Below, in pieces: positions 1 to 7,854 of a stretch of 64,000 bases of DNA (position 1 is its first letter; each line of letters starts with the position of its first letter). Position numbers and translations under genes: made by a program. Under the pieces are notes generated by a model. That model saw only the letters and a list, made by a program, of their open reading frames with translations. It did no database searches and had not been told where the DNA came from. Origin of the DNA: Natribaculum luteum (lineage in GTDB: Archaea > Halobacteriota > Halobacteria > Halobacteriales > Natrialbaceae); contig NZ_CP095399.1 of assembly GCF_023008545.1 (NCBI RefSeq), positions 29,901 through 93,900 on the forward strand, written 5' to 3'.

Positions 1-1
1 A

Positions 2-133
2 GATGAAGCCGTCCAGAAGCGGGCTGAAGGCTTTGGGACGCTTGTCGAGTCCATAGATTCAAAAATGGAGCGTGTCGGGCAGGAGTCTGAGGAGAACACC
101 GTAGAAGAGCAGGTGGTTCAATCCGAGGATTAA
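2..133 (+). CDS. C-terminal fragment of an unidentified protein
   Basis: An open frame runs in from the left edge and ends at TAA 131-133, giving the last 43 residues of a protein. The tail is acidic and Gln/Glu-rich, with no cysteines or membrane segment, and looks like a helical or disordered C-terminus. The start lies outside the window. The bases after it are AT-rich and intergenic, consistent with a true gene end. No family can be assigned. Confidence 0.55.
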   Translation, partial: DEAVQKRAEGFGTLVESIDSKMERVGQESEENTVEEQVVQSED

Positions 134-338
134 GGGTGTCCTCGATTCCAGAAAAATACTCACGTCAGATTTAAATTTAAAAATAACAACTATATCTCTT
201 CAACATTTTCGACACTCTTGATTTGGCTCTGGTGAATCGCGAGACAGCGCCGACTTGGTCCGTTACAACTAGGGAGTTGAAGCGGGAAACGGCGGATGCT
301 TTATGTCCAAAATTTCGGTTGTGTTGGGACAGGACCCA

Positions 339-599
339 CTATTTGTCGACCTCAACCGGGACAAGATCGTGGTGACGGAATGTGAGTGTGAGAGTCTCAT
401 CTGTTTCCAGAACTCTGAGAGAGTATGAATACGCATCAAGCTCTCGTCCAGTATCTGAATCGAGATCGTCAGTATGGATATCTGTAACTTCACACCTGGT
501 GTTATGATACCGCTCATCTGGGTCGTCAGGCCCAAGATATATTTGAACCCTCTCTCCTTGCGAATATGGTCTTGTGGCCGGTTGTGGGATATCGCTCAT
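339..599 (-). CDS. Small haloarchaeal protein of unknown function
   Basis: 86 residues starting MSDIPQPATRP. The fold looks beta-rich, with alternating hydrophobics such as RVQIYLG, EVTDIHTD and LTLTFRHHDLVPVE. It is acidic and has no Cys pair, signal peptide or membrane segment. It resembles the small conserved proteins common on haloarchaeal plasmids, but I do not recognise the family. It stands alone on the minus strand, downstream of the winged-helix gene at 708-950. An overlapping frame on the same strand (269-535) lacks haloarchaeal codon bias and is taken as a shadow. Confidence 0.6.
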   Translation of the reverse strand: MSDIPQPATRPYSQGERVQIYLGPDDPDERYHNTRCEVTDIHTDDLDSDTGRELDAYSYSLRVLETDETLTLTFRHHDLVPVEVDK

Positions 600-707
600 T
601 GGCTTGAGATGATGTTCACAGTGGTGTCTGTACGATGACTATCCGCCATATCAATAGTGACTGACTTGGTATCGAACCAAGTTTCGAGGTCTAACAGCGG
701 TTGCTGG

Positions 708-950
708 TTACTTATCGTGATCACGCTCCGGCACTTCGTCTTCGTTGATCTCATAGATTCCATGGCCCAGTGGTTTGACAATATTGTCCTGTTTCAGACG
801 CCCAAGTCGCTCTCGGACGTACTGCGAAGAGTAGTCCGCTTCTTCAGCGATAAGTGGTGCATTTGCACGTCCTTCGCGAAGCACGTCGAGGATCGCCCAA
901 TCAGCGTCGCGCATATCGTCTGCGTCCATAGATTTGGTTGCTATACTCAT
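708..950 (-). CDS. Winged-helix transcriptional regulator (PhiH1-repressor/MarR-like)
   Basis: 80 residues from the ATG at 950 (MSIATKSMDADD). An upstream in-frame ATG at 974 would add eight residues and is less likely. The protein is almost entirely one winged helix-turn-helix: ADWAILDVLREGRANAPLIAEEADYS as helices 1-2, the recognition segment SSQYVRERLGRLKQ, and a wing around GHGIYEINEDE. The layout matches the plus-strand regulator at 31623 and haloarchaeal phage PhiH1 repressor-like proteins. A near-perfect palindrome at 983-1015 lies directly upstream and is the likely autoregulatory operator. It probably represses itself and perhaps the divergent genes from 1122. Confidence 0.8.
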   Translation of the reverse strand: MSIATKSMDADDMRDADWAILDVLREGRANAPLIAEEADYSSQYVRERLGRLKQDNIVKPLGHGIYEINEDEVPERDHDK

Positions 951-982
951 TGGTGTATGATAAGTTGGTGGCAATGGCCAAA

Positions 983-1015
983 AACCTACTGGTGATAACC
1001 TACAACCAATAGGTT
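983..1015. promoter_or_regulatory. Operator-like inverted repeat between divergent genes
   Basis: AACCTACTGGT at 983-993 faces ACCAATAGGTT at 1005-1015: arms of 11 bases with one mismatch and an 11-base spacer. The site sits 33 bases upstream of the winged-helix regulator, in the gap it shares with the rightward operon. Position and symmetry suggest a repressor binding site. The protein that binds it is inferred. Confidence 0.6.
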
Positions 1016-1057
1016 TAATAGATTAGCTAATAGAGTAGTAACTGTGAGGCGCAGGGT

Positions 1058-1098
1058 GGCCGGGAGAACCGATTCTCGGCCGGGTGCTGGAACACCCG
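1058..1098 (+). promoter_or_regulatory. Two stem-loops in the 5' leader of the gene at 1122
   Basis: GGCCGGGAGAA/TTCTCGGCC (1058-1081) can form one hairpin and CGGGTG/CACCCG (1081-1098) a second. They end 23 bases before ATG 1122, leaving a purine-rich AAGGTAAGGACA before the start. Similar leader hairpins precede several other genes in this window (16813, 18491, 19499, 22813), so a shared role in mRNA stability or translation is plausible. Confidence 0.5.
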
Positions 1099-1121
1099 AC
1101 CTGTGTCCCAAGGTAAGGACA

Positions 1122-1427
1122 ATGAGCATTCAACCACGAACCCAAAAGACGGTTTCGGAAGCACAGACTACCGACCCACGCGCTGACTACATCTCCGTCG
1201 GTATCGACACGGAAGGCGCACACCACGTCTACCGGACGACCGACGAGTCCGTTCACGTTATCAAGAACGGCGAGCGCACCGTCCGCTACGACCTCGAGGT
1301 CGTCGAGAAGACGATCGACGACTGGATCGACTACATTGCCGACCGCCGCGGCGGCTTCGAAGTGCAGTACCTGTTCAAGACGATGGCTGACGCGATCGTC
1401 GGCGCTGTCGAGGTGGGCGATCAATGA
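1122..1427 (+). CDS. Conserved haloarchaeal plasmid protein, unknown function
   Basis: 101 residues from ATG 1122 (MSIQPRTQKT). The longer frame from 1044 would run through the leader hairpins and is rejected. The middle reads like a small beta domain (YISVGIDTEGAHHVYRTTDE, VHVIKNGERTVRYDLE), followed by a helix with VVEKTIDDWIDYIADRRGG. There are no catalytic or metal-binding motifs. Its stop overlaps the next start by four bases (ATGA), so the two are translationally coupled. Confidence 0.65.
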   Translation: MSIQPRTQKTVSEAQTTDPRADYISVGIDTEGAHHVYRTTDESVHVIKNGERTVRYDLEVVEKTIDDWIDYIADRRGGFEVQYLFKTMADAIVGAVEVGDQ

Positions 1428-2056
1428 CGACCGTCAATGATCACGAAGCTGTCGTAAAGCGTGCCGAACAACTCGAGCGCAAAGGCGCTCTCGAGATGCG
1501 CCTGCGAGCGGAGTCCCGCGCCGTCGCCAGCCACGAACTGGGCGACATCGAAGCGACCGACGGCTCGGAGATCATTATCGCCGACGACGATATCCGATCC
1601 CACACTCTCGAGACCGAGGACGGAATTCTGCTCATCGATGCCGATGACGATTCACGTATCGCAGCCGACGGCGGTTGCGACCAGTCCACCGAACCGACCG
1701 TCGAATTCGTGTTCGAGTACACGACGATCAACGGCCGTCGCCGCCGGGTGATGGTTGTCCCCGATACCGGTGGCGAAGCCTGGCGGATCGAACACGAACG
1801 CCGCAATAGCAACTGGAGAGAAACAGGTCGCGAACCGATTACCGAAGTCGATCTTCACGTACAGGGACGGCCCAGCGAGCACGACCCCAGTGAACTCGAG
1901 CACCAAAGACAGTCTGCCGTGCCCGATGGCGGCCACATGAACCGTGAGACGTTCCTCACCGAGCAGAGACATTACTGCGATATCTGCGAGTGTCCATTCG
2001 ACTCGCTCACCACGCTGGCAAGCCATGACTGTCGACTCCAATCCGAGGGTGGCTAG
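1424..2056 (+). CDS. Hypothetical protein with C-terminal C2H2-type zinc finger
   Basis: 210 residues. The N-terminus is a charged helix (HEAVVKRAEQLERKGALEMRLRAES), the middle is acidic, and residues ~90-150 look beta-rich. The end carries a C2H2-like finger: YCDICECPFDSLTTLASHDC, with a C-x2-C pair, the conserved F and L, and H/C as the second ligand pair. Such single fingers in haloarchaea often bind DNA or partner proteins. It overlaps the preceding gene by ATGA, so the two form an operon. The exact role is unknown. Confidence 0.65.
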   Translation: MTTVNDHEAVVKRAEQLERKGALEMRLRAESRAVASHELGDIEATDGSEIIIADDDIRSHTLETEDGILLIDADDDSRIAADGGCDQSTEPTVEFVFEYTTINGRRRRVMVVPDTGGEAWRIEHERRNSNWRETGREPITEVDLHVQGRPSEHDPSELEHQRQSAVPDGGHMNRETFLTEQRHYCDICECPFDSLTTLASHDCRLQSEGG

Positions 2057-2312
2057 CTGATCCAGTACACCTCCTCGGATCACGTTGACTTATCGAGCGC
2101 AGTAGGCCATACTCCGCCACTCGAGACGGAGCCACCAACCCCGGCAGATCGACATCGGTGTTCCTGAACACGAAGACGTCTTCCGGGGAGACGGCCACTT
2201 CGCTTCCTCGAGACGACTCTCGAGTCGGTAGTCTACTGCTCTACCAGCGTTCCCGACATCGACCAGCAGCGCGAGTCGAATCGCCCGACAATGCCACTGA
2301 ATCCAGAACCAA

Positions 2313-3179
2313 ATGAACGCGAACACAGACTGTCCCGGACCTGATGCACAGACACTCCAAACACTTGCCGACGAACTCGAGCGCCTTCGCGAGCGCGTCA
2401 CAACCCTTGAGGATGAACTCTCCCGAAAGGACGACCGCATCGGTCACCTCGAGGCCGAACTCGAGGAGGCCCACCGAGAAAACAAGGATCTCGAAGCACG
2501 GCTTGAGGACTTAGAAGAATCACAGACTCCCATCGAAGCACGGCTGGACGCCCACGAGAAGAAACTCAACGCCAACAAAGACCGTGTCGGTGAACTCCAG
2601 GCACGAGAACTCGAGAAGGGTGCACACCTCCTTGAGGAACACATCGATAATGGGGAGATCGACGTTGTGGATGGCCGCCTCGAGCGCATCCGCAAAGACG
2701 ATGGTGGGAGCTATTTCCGATTGCCTGAGAGTGACGATCCACTCGATCGTGGTGGCGATGTCTCCCTCTCGTATGGAGATCTGCTCCCACTCCAGCAGCT
2801 CGCGAAGATGGACGAGGATATGCTCCGTGCAACGACATCATCGCTTCCGTCACGGCTCGCTGCAAAGCTCTGGAAGGCACGCACCGATCCCGCGGTTGGT
2901 GACAACCCCTGGCGGAAAGGCAGCACAAGCGTTCGAGAGTACGTCACTGCCGGCGATATGAAACACTGGATCCGACGGCAGGAGAAGGGCATCAGTGACG
3001 ACTACGCGAAGAAGCTGGTCTCGCGAACGATCGATGCGTTACTCAATCTCTCGAAAAGCAGGCTGGCTGTCAAAAAGCGGACACAGCGCAAGAACGGCCT
3101 CAAGTACACGGAACGACGCGTCTTGTTGATGGACGACGTTGACATCCCCGGTGAAATGGCCGGCTCCGGAGACACCTGA
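2313..3179 (+). CDS. Coiled-coil plasmid protein with C-terminal helical domain
   Basis: 288 residues. Residues ~12-105 form a long heptad-rich coiled coil (LADELERLRERVTTLEDEL onward). The C-terminal half has a helical domain containing LPLQQLAKMDEDML, RAAKLW-like helices and a basic stretch around KSRLAVKKRTQRKNGLK that could contact DNA. Many haloarchaeal plasmids carry such proteins near maintenance genes; a role in partition or replication accessory function is conceivable but unproven. No Walker or nuclease motif is visible. The 256 bases before it hold no convincing gene. Confidence 0.65.
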   Translation: MNANTDCPGPDAQTLQTLADELERLRERVTTLEDELSRKDDRIGHLEAELEEAHRENKDLEARLEDLEESQTPIEARLDAHEKKLNANKDRVGELQARELEKGAHLLEEHIDNGEIDVVDGRLERIRKDDGGSYFRLPESDDPLDRGGDVSLSYGDLLPLQQLAKMDEDMLRATTSSLPSRLAAKLWKARTDPAVGDNPWRKGSTSVREYVTAGDMKHWIRRQEKGISDDYAKKLVSRTIDALLNLSKSRLAVKKRTQRKNGLKYTERRVLLMDDVDIPGEMAGSGDT

Positions 3180-3464
3180 CGTCGACGGTTGCGGGTGTCG
3201 CCGGACTACCCATAACCCCTGAGAAGGGTCTCACTCTATCCGCCCACCTAATATCCAGCACAAGAGCGGTTGTACGCAGTGTACTGTTAGTCTGTGGTAC
3301 GTCGTTTGATCGGTCGTTGTCGGTCTTCTTCCAAGGACTTCCCTGTGGGTGTGTCTGAAGACGCCAGCTGTCACCGGGACCCTGTCGTCTCGAGAATGTG
3401 AACTTGTAGATAAGAACGCAATTAGCGCTTCTCTCTACCCAAGAGCGAACTACTATTGTCCTCT

Positions 3465-3491
3465 GGACCAATAGCCTTATTGCATTGGTCC
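3465..3491. promoter_or_regulatory. Palindromic operator upstream of TumE-like toxin/antitoxin locus
   Basis: GGACCAAT at 3465-3472 and ATTGGTCC at 3484-3491 form a perfect 8-base inverted repeat, ending 18 bases before the toxin ATG at 3510. The second TumE-like locus has a different perfect palindrome at the same relative place (37457-37476). This fits autoregulation by the winged-helix antitoxin. The rest of the 3180-3509 gap shows no gene. Confidence 0.6.
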
Positions 3492-3509
3492 ACGTACCAA
3501 TGGGCGAGG

Positions 3510-3847
3510 ATGGCCTCACTGACTGACGATGACCTCGATGGCGTGAGCGAGGGGAGGAAGTATCCCGACGGGACTGTTGTCCGCGTGTTTTGCATGCGGA
3601 CAGACCGTGACGCGTACCCGTCTGGGTGGGCCTACAAGCTCCATTCGGTGCGACGGAGCCGGACCCACCCCGCACGCTTGACGATGGGACGATTCGTCGG
3701 TACGACAACTCGCACGAGGACACCAAAGGGCACGAACTGCACGTTGCACCGGATCCCGTTCCAGATATAATCTCATTCCCCGAGATGGTCGAACTCTGGG
3801 AACGATTCTGGAGCGAAATCCCGAAATCCGAACTCGATGTCAAGTGA
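3510..3847 (+). pseudogene. TumE-family (DUF6516-like) toxin, broken by a -1 frameshift
   Basis: The first frame starts MASLTDDDLDGVSEG at 3510 and runs to DAYPSGWAYKLH. The reading then continues one frame over as FGATEPDPP, followed by TIRRYDNSHEDTKGHELH and FPEMVELWERFW. Restoring one T around 3643-3646 (CAT-TTC-GGT) rejoins the two halves. The restored protein matches the toxin relic at 37129-37434 (YPCGW, ILRYDNAHELTKGHE, IIEFPGMLTLYDR). TumE toxins are small proteins with RYDN-type motifs, encoded upstream of a DNA-binding antitoxin. The frameshift should remove the conserved C-terminal half. A sequencing error is possible. Confidence 0.75.
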
Positions 3848-3871
3848 GGCCATCACACCACGGTGATACCC

Positions 3872-4321
3872 ATGAACGATACCACGCCGCCGCTACACCC
3901 GATGGAGCGTGAACAGCTTCGGGCCGAATCAACCCTCGTTGTGACTGTAAAGTCGTCCAGTGAGTTTCACGATGATGTCACCGATGGCATCAAGGCGCTT
4001 GAGCGGGGCGACGCGGTGGATACCCCGCCGACGCTCTCGTTCACTAGCTACGACGACCTCATGGAGACGCTGACGCCGCGCGTCCTCGATCTCATTGAAG
4101 CCATCCGCCAGGAAGAGCCATCCAGCATTAATGAGACCGCACGGGTTGTTGACCGGGACGTGAAGAACGTCCACGAAGAACTCAGTCGGCTCGCCCAGTT
4201 GGGCATCACCTTCTTCGAAGAAGAAGGTCAGAGTAAGCGCCCAGTCGTCTGGTTCGACGAACTCGTCATCAACCTGCCGTTTGACCCAGAGACTGGCGAC
4301 ACGGCAGCCGCCGCACCATAA
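3872..4321 (+). CDS. HVO_A0114-family winged-helix antitoxin/DNA-binding protein
   Basis: 149 residues from ATG 3872, preceded by a GGTGAT Shine-Dalgarno-like stretch; an in-frame GTG at 3863 is the alternative. Residues ~60-120 form a winged helix: LTPRVLDLIEAIRQEEPSSINETARVVDRDVKNVHEELSRLAQLGI. The C-terminal strand VVWFDELVINLPF is typical of the family. Haloarchaeal annotations pair this family with TumE toxins, and its paralogue at 36701-37105 has the same neighbour. It is intact although its toxin is frameshifted. It probably represses its own operon through the palindrome at 3465-3491. Confidence 0.85.
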   Translation: MNDTTPPLHPMEREQLRAESTLVVTVKSSSEFHDDVTDGIKALERGDAVDTPPTLSFTSYDDLMETLTPRVLDLIEAIRQEEPSSINETARVVDRDVKNVHEELSRLAQLGITFFEEEGQSKRPVVWFDELVINLPFDPETGDTAAAAP

Positions 4322-4404
4322 AATCTCACTCGATTGCGAGCAAAACCCGTATTCAACGGGTACTGTTAAGCGGATGACTGTCGAAACAACCAGATAGAAC
4401 TGCA

Positions 4405-4677
4405 ATGGCTCGCGTCACAGATCCACGGCCACCACTTCCGGAGTGGATTCTCGAGTGCTACGACCGGCTGTGTACGCAGGCATGTCGACCAGATGCTGGC
4501 GAAGACAGTGTTCCGCTGATCGATTACGACGATGCCGCTGACGTGCTGATCTCTGATGTGGAGTTAGCTCTTGAGCAACGAGACGTCGAGTACGCACTGA
4601 CGCGGCTCCTTGAACGGGGCTACTTCTACGAAGTTGAAGACGAACTTCGGGTAACGTCCCCAGATGAGCATTGTTAA
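4405..4677 (+). CDS. Small hypothetical haloarchaeal protein
   Basis: 90 residues from ATG 4405. It is helical and acidic, with YDDAADVLISDVELALEQRDVEYALTRLLERGYFYEVEDELRVT at the C-terminal half. The ending LTRLLERGYFYEVEDELRV resembles the helix-plus-wing end of a winged-helix fold, so a DNA-binding role is possible. Two cysteines near residues 19 and 25 do not form a clear zinc site. It follows the antitoxin at 83 bases and may be cotranscribed. Confidence 0.55.
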   Translation: MARVTDPRPPLPEWILECYDRLCTQACRPDAGEDSVPLIDYDDAADVLISDVELALEQRDVEYALTRLLERGYFYEVEDELRVTSPDEHC

Positions 4678-4803
4678 CGGCTCTTCGAGGGGTCGTCCTG
4701 CATACCGATCTCGTGCCACTGCACTCAACTCGAGTCAGTTCGACATCTCACCGCTTCATTCACTCCATTCCCGGAATTGTCCAGAAGTGATGGCTGCGTT
4801 CTG

Positions 4804-6510
4804 CTAGAGCCCCACCTCATACTCTTCGAACACGGACTCGAATCCTTCATCGACGACCTGCTGGACAAGCTCCGCGAACGAACTTCGATTACCTGGATCT
4901 TCAACGAGTGACCGAAACGTACTCTCGAAGTGATGCCCATGAGAAGGCCGATCACGACTCGAGGTTTCGTGAGCGGCTTCGTGCAACATCACGAGATACA
5001 GGTCGTGCATCCAGATTGCACGCTGGCGGCTCGTCACTGCCGAGTCAGTGATCACGATGTACGTCCTGCCGTCGGTCCAGGCATCGGCACTCGCCTCGCC
5101 GTAGTACACGTCCCGCTCAATCCCAAGCTCTCGTGCGAGCACTCGAGCGAAGCGGAGATAGCGCTGCTGATCAGCGTTCAACTGCGATTCATCCTCGATG
5201 CGATGATAGCCCGTCCACACACCTTCTGATTCTGCTTGCTCGCCAACATCGAACGTCTCCGGTACCGCTATCGATGTGTCTCCGTCAATGGCAAGATCGC
5301 GAAGCCGTTGGGTTGCTGCATCGCTCGTATCGAGGACGACATAGCCCCGTTCAACGAGTTTGTCTGCGCCTTTCTGGGCTCCGTCACCCCATCCAATCTT
5401 TGGGGCTGCCTGGATCTCCTCAAGGCTAATGCGGGACTCCGTTGCCAGCTGGAACAGCTTGCGATCGGCCCACTGCTCGTCCGATGCATCACTGCTGTCG
5501 GATGCCATCGCCTCGATCATCACCTCCCGACTCTCGGCAGTCAGCCGGTCGTCCGAGACATTCGCATACAGGTCGTCACGTGCCTGCTCGAGTGCGTCGT
5601 CGATCCGTTGCCAGCGATCACAGCCGGATTGGATGCCGTTGCGCGCAAAGTTCAGCGTCAAGTTCCCCTTCGAGACGACCACACCACCGAGTCCGTACTC
5701 GCGCTTTGTCGTCACGTACAGCCCATTGCTGTAGATATCGAGCCCCTCGTGGGGCGTGTACTCGAGTGCGAGAATCGCATCGTCAGTTTCGCGTGTGAGT
5801 GACGGATGCGGTGAGTCCGCCACTGCTTCGAGTGGATCGCCGTTGTCGACCGATTCGCCGTTGATCACGACCGAGACGCCTGTCTGGGATTGTACGTACG
5901 CGAAGCGCTTGCGAAGATCGCGAACGTAGCGCCGCCACCGGTAACTGTCCGGATCCGGCACTTCGTCTTCGTAGTGGTCGATCTCGACAAGCATCCCCTC
6001 GAGATGATGCTCAACGTCCACGAGTTGGCCATCGCGCCCACTGACGTCTGCCCACGTTCCAGAGTCGCGTCGATCTCGATAGTCGAAACACAATGCGGTG
6101 TCGTGACTCCAGATACGAACGGCACCCTTCGCGATGATCGCACCCTTGCCGATGCCCCACTCGCCGATTGTCTCGTCGTCTGCTCGTTGCTTGCTTCCTG
6201 CACCCAGCACTGAGAGGTTTCGCCGCCCTTCGGTCGACTCGAGGTCAACGCCAGCGCCATCATCGAGGATGATCGATCGCTCAGGTGAGATGCTGACCAA
6301 CACACGGGATGACCCAGGACTGTCGATGCCGTTTTGGACAGCTTCGCGAATCGCGTCTGTGAGATCCGCCATTTGGTCTTCGATGAGGTACGTTGCAACC
6401 CGCTCGTCAGCGGTCATCGTCACGGTCTCGTCAGTCGATGGCTGACTGACCGGCCTCGAGTCAGTCGCTTCGCTCGTCGCGAACTCCGATAACGTCAGAT
6501 GATCTGTCAT
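4804..6510 (-). CDS. GHKL (Hsp90-like) ATPase fused to a SprT-like zinc-peptidase domain
   Basis: 568 residues from ATG 6510 (MTDHLTLSEF), preceded by GGTGGACACC; the longer frame to 6537 is unlikely. Residues ~45-130 carry the GHKL ATP-binding signature: N-box EAVQNGID (56-63), G1 box DDGAG (83-87) and glycine-rich lid GEWGIGKGA (117-125). A transducer-like region follows. The last ~60 residues hold HEAAH (510-514) and a later DRPSHGHHFE, the layout of SprT/WLM-type zinc peptidases. ATP-driven conformational control of a peptidase is the simple inference. It heads a leftward group with HalOD1, ArdC-like and GIY-YIG-like genes upstream on the same strand. Confidence 0.8.
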   Translation of the reverse strand: MTDHLTLSEFATSEATDSRPVSQPSTDETVTMTADERVATYLIEDQMADLTDAIREAVQNGIDSPGSSRVLVSISPERSIILDDGAGVDLESTEGRRNLSVLGAGSKQRADDETIGEWGIGKGAIIAKGAVRIWSHDTALCFDYRDRRDSGTWADVSGRDGQLVDVEHHLEGMLVEIDHYEDEVPDPDSYRWRRYVRDLRKRFAYVQSQTGVSVVINGESVDNGDPLEAVADSPHPSLTRETDDAILALEYTPHEGLDIYSNGLYVTTKREYGLGGVVVSKGNLTLNFARNGIQSGCDRWQRIDDALEQARDDLYANVSDDRLTAESREVMIEAMASDSSDASDEQWADRKLFQLATESRISLEEIQAAPKIGWGDGAQKGADKLVERGYVVLDTSDAATQRLRDLAIDGDTSIAVPETFDVGEQAESEGVWTGYHRIEDESQLNADQQRYLRFARVLARELGIERDVYYGEASADAWTDGRTYIVITDSAVTSRQRAIWMHDLYLVMLHEAAHETSSRDRPSHGHHFESTFRSLVEDPGNRSSFAELVQQVVDEGFESVFEEYEVGL

Positions 6511-6600
6511 GGTGTCCACCCATCTTGCACCACACAAACTTCACCGAGCGGCTACTGGGAAATTGGACCGACTGTTAGTCTGACTCGGCGAACGCCCCCA

Positions 6601-6819
6601 CTATGACACCTTGATCACGGCAACATCGGATGGTGTCACTATCACACGGCGCTCACCAATCGAGAATCGAACCTCGAGATCAGTCTGTGGGCCCGTCGAG
6701 TCTACAAGTCGCTCAAGGGCTTCGGCGTCGATCATCCGCTGTAGTTGGTACTCGTCTCGATCGAGGCCCTGTTCCTCGAGTGCAGTGATGATCTCGAGCA
6801 GAAGCGGTCGATCACTCAT
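6601..6819 (-). CDS. HalOD1 output-domain protein
   Basis: 72 residues from ATG 6819. The whole protein matches the HalOD1 pattern: LLLEIITALEEQGLDRDEYQLQRMIDAEALERLVD, then beta strands EVRFSIGERRVIVTPSDVAVIK. The paralogue at 31241-31501 shares ALE..GLD.D.YQL..-.D.EALE.L. HalOD1 is a haloarchaeal output domain found alone or in signalling proteins, with unknown biochemistry. The start overlaps the end of the upstream ArdC-like gene by eight bases, so the two are translationally coupled. Confidence 0.8.
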   Translation of the reverse strand: MSDRPLLLEIITALEEQGLDRDEYQLQRMIDAEALERLVDSTGPQTDLEVRFSIGERRVIVTPSDVAVIKVS

Positions 6820-7747
6820 CGTCGACCTCCTCACTGACGATGTCGATGATCTCCTGGGCGGTCGAACTGATCCGCTCAAGCCGATCGAGGATCGTTTCGG
6901 GCTCGTCACCGTGCCACGCGGCGAGGTAAAACGCTGACCCACTGGTATCCAACTCGAAGTACCGTCCAACAATGTAGCCGACCGCTTCGGCCTCGAGTTC
7001 ACGTTTCGATCGCTCAGCCTCATCGTCGACGCCATTGTGTAACAGCGCGTGGGCGTACTCGTGAACGAGTGTGACGGCGAGGTCAGCCTTGTTTTCACGA
7101 GCACGGACGGCGACGCGTGGCTGCTCTTGAGGGCGGTACTCACAGATTCCCTTGGCACTCCCATGCGACCAGTCCTGGGGTGGCACGACCTCTACGTCCA
7201 CCTCGAGGGGATCTGCTGCCTCGAGGAGCGCGGGAACCAACTCGCCAGCTTGTCCCCATGCTTCGGTCTCGAGGTCGGGCAGTGGCTCGCCATCAGTCTG
7301 TGAGATATCGAAGACGGGTGCTGGCCGAAAGCCTACGAGTCCCTTTTCCCAACTGTCCGGTGGTGTCTCGTTGTACTCACAGTCACTGCGCTCGTGGTAC
7401 GACGGCGAGTTCCCGCAGTCGGGACACTGCTTTGCGATGATGGGTGCCCAGATCCAGATCGCTGTCTCCCCTTCTTTGACGTGTCGATCAAACTCGTTCT
7501 GCCATGTTCGGTAGCCGGCAACGCATGTTGCCTGCGGACACTGAAGTTTGATCAACAGCGTATTTCGGTGCGAGTAGTCGTGGAAGCGACTCTGGACGTC
7601 TAACCACTCTGTGAACTGCTCGCTCGAGACGGCGTCATCGACCTCATCGACGAGGTCCTGGACCCATGCCTCGATCGTACTATGCATCTCATCGTGCCGG
7701 GTGTCCGAATCGTCGAACGTTTCCCGGGAGCTGCTGCTCGTAGCCAT
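6812..7747 (-). CDS. ArdC-like antirestriction protein (ssDNA-binding domain plus zincin)
   Basis: 311 residues. The N-terminal ~100 residues fit the ArdC ssDNA-binding domain: a helix, FHDYSHRNTLLI, VAGYRTWQ, and KEGETAIWIWAPI. A four-cysteine insert (CPDCG...C) follows. The C-terminal part has the zinc metallopeptidase motif HEYAHALLH (229-237) and a downstream ELEAEAVGYIVGRYF helix with the expected third ligand. ArdC proteins protect incoming plasmid DNA from restriction during conjugation, which fits the transfer operon at 44-56 kb. The leader at 7800-7830 has a GACCCCC/GGGGTGG-type hairpin. The cysteine cluster is an addition relative to minimal ArdC. Confidence 0.85.
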   Translation of the reverse strand: MATSSSSRETFDDSDTRHDEMHSTIEAWVQDLVDEVDDAVSSEQFTEWLDVQSRFHDYSHRNTLLIKLQCPQATCVAGYRTWQNEFDRHVKEGETAIWIWAPIIAKQCPDCGNSPSYHERSDCEYNETPPDSWEKGLVGFRPAPVFDISQTDGEPLPDLETEAWGQAGELVPALLEAADPLEVDVEVVPPQDWSHGSAKGICEYRPQEQPRVAVRARENKADLAVTLVHEYAHALLHNGVDDEAERSKRELEAEAVGYIVGRYFELDTSGSAFYLAAWHGDEPETILDRLERISSTAQEIIDIVSEEVDDE

Positions 7748-7854
7748 ATTCGATTACTGCTTCCCGAGTCGAATCGAACCGAACTGAACTCGAGAAGACC
7801 TCCACCCCTCAGGGGGTCTCAAAAATACGTCTGTCTCGAGCAGCTGAAGAGCCG

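Noticed and set aside
2007..2198. Possible minus-strand gene starting MAVSPEDVFVF
   Set aside because: First third looks plausible, but it runs into the 3' end of the zinc-finger gene and has no supporting motif.
3100..3843. 247-residue minus-strand frame
   Set aside because: Ser/Arg-rich shadow spanning the broken toxin, the operator and the end of the coiled-coil gene, with no domain.
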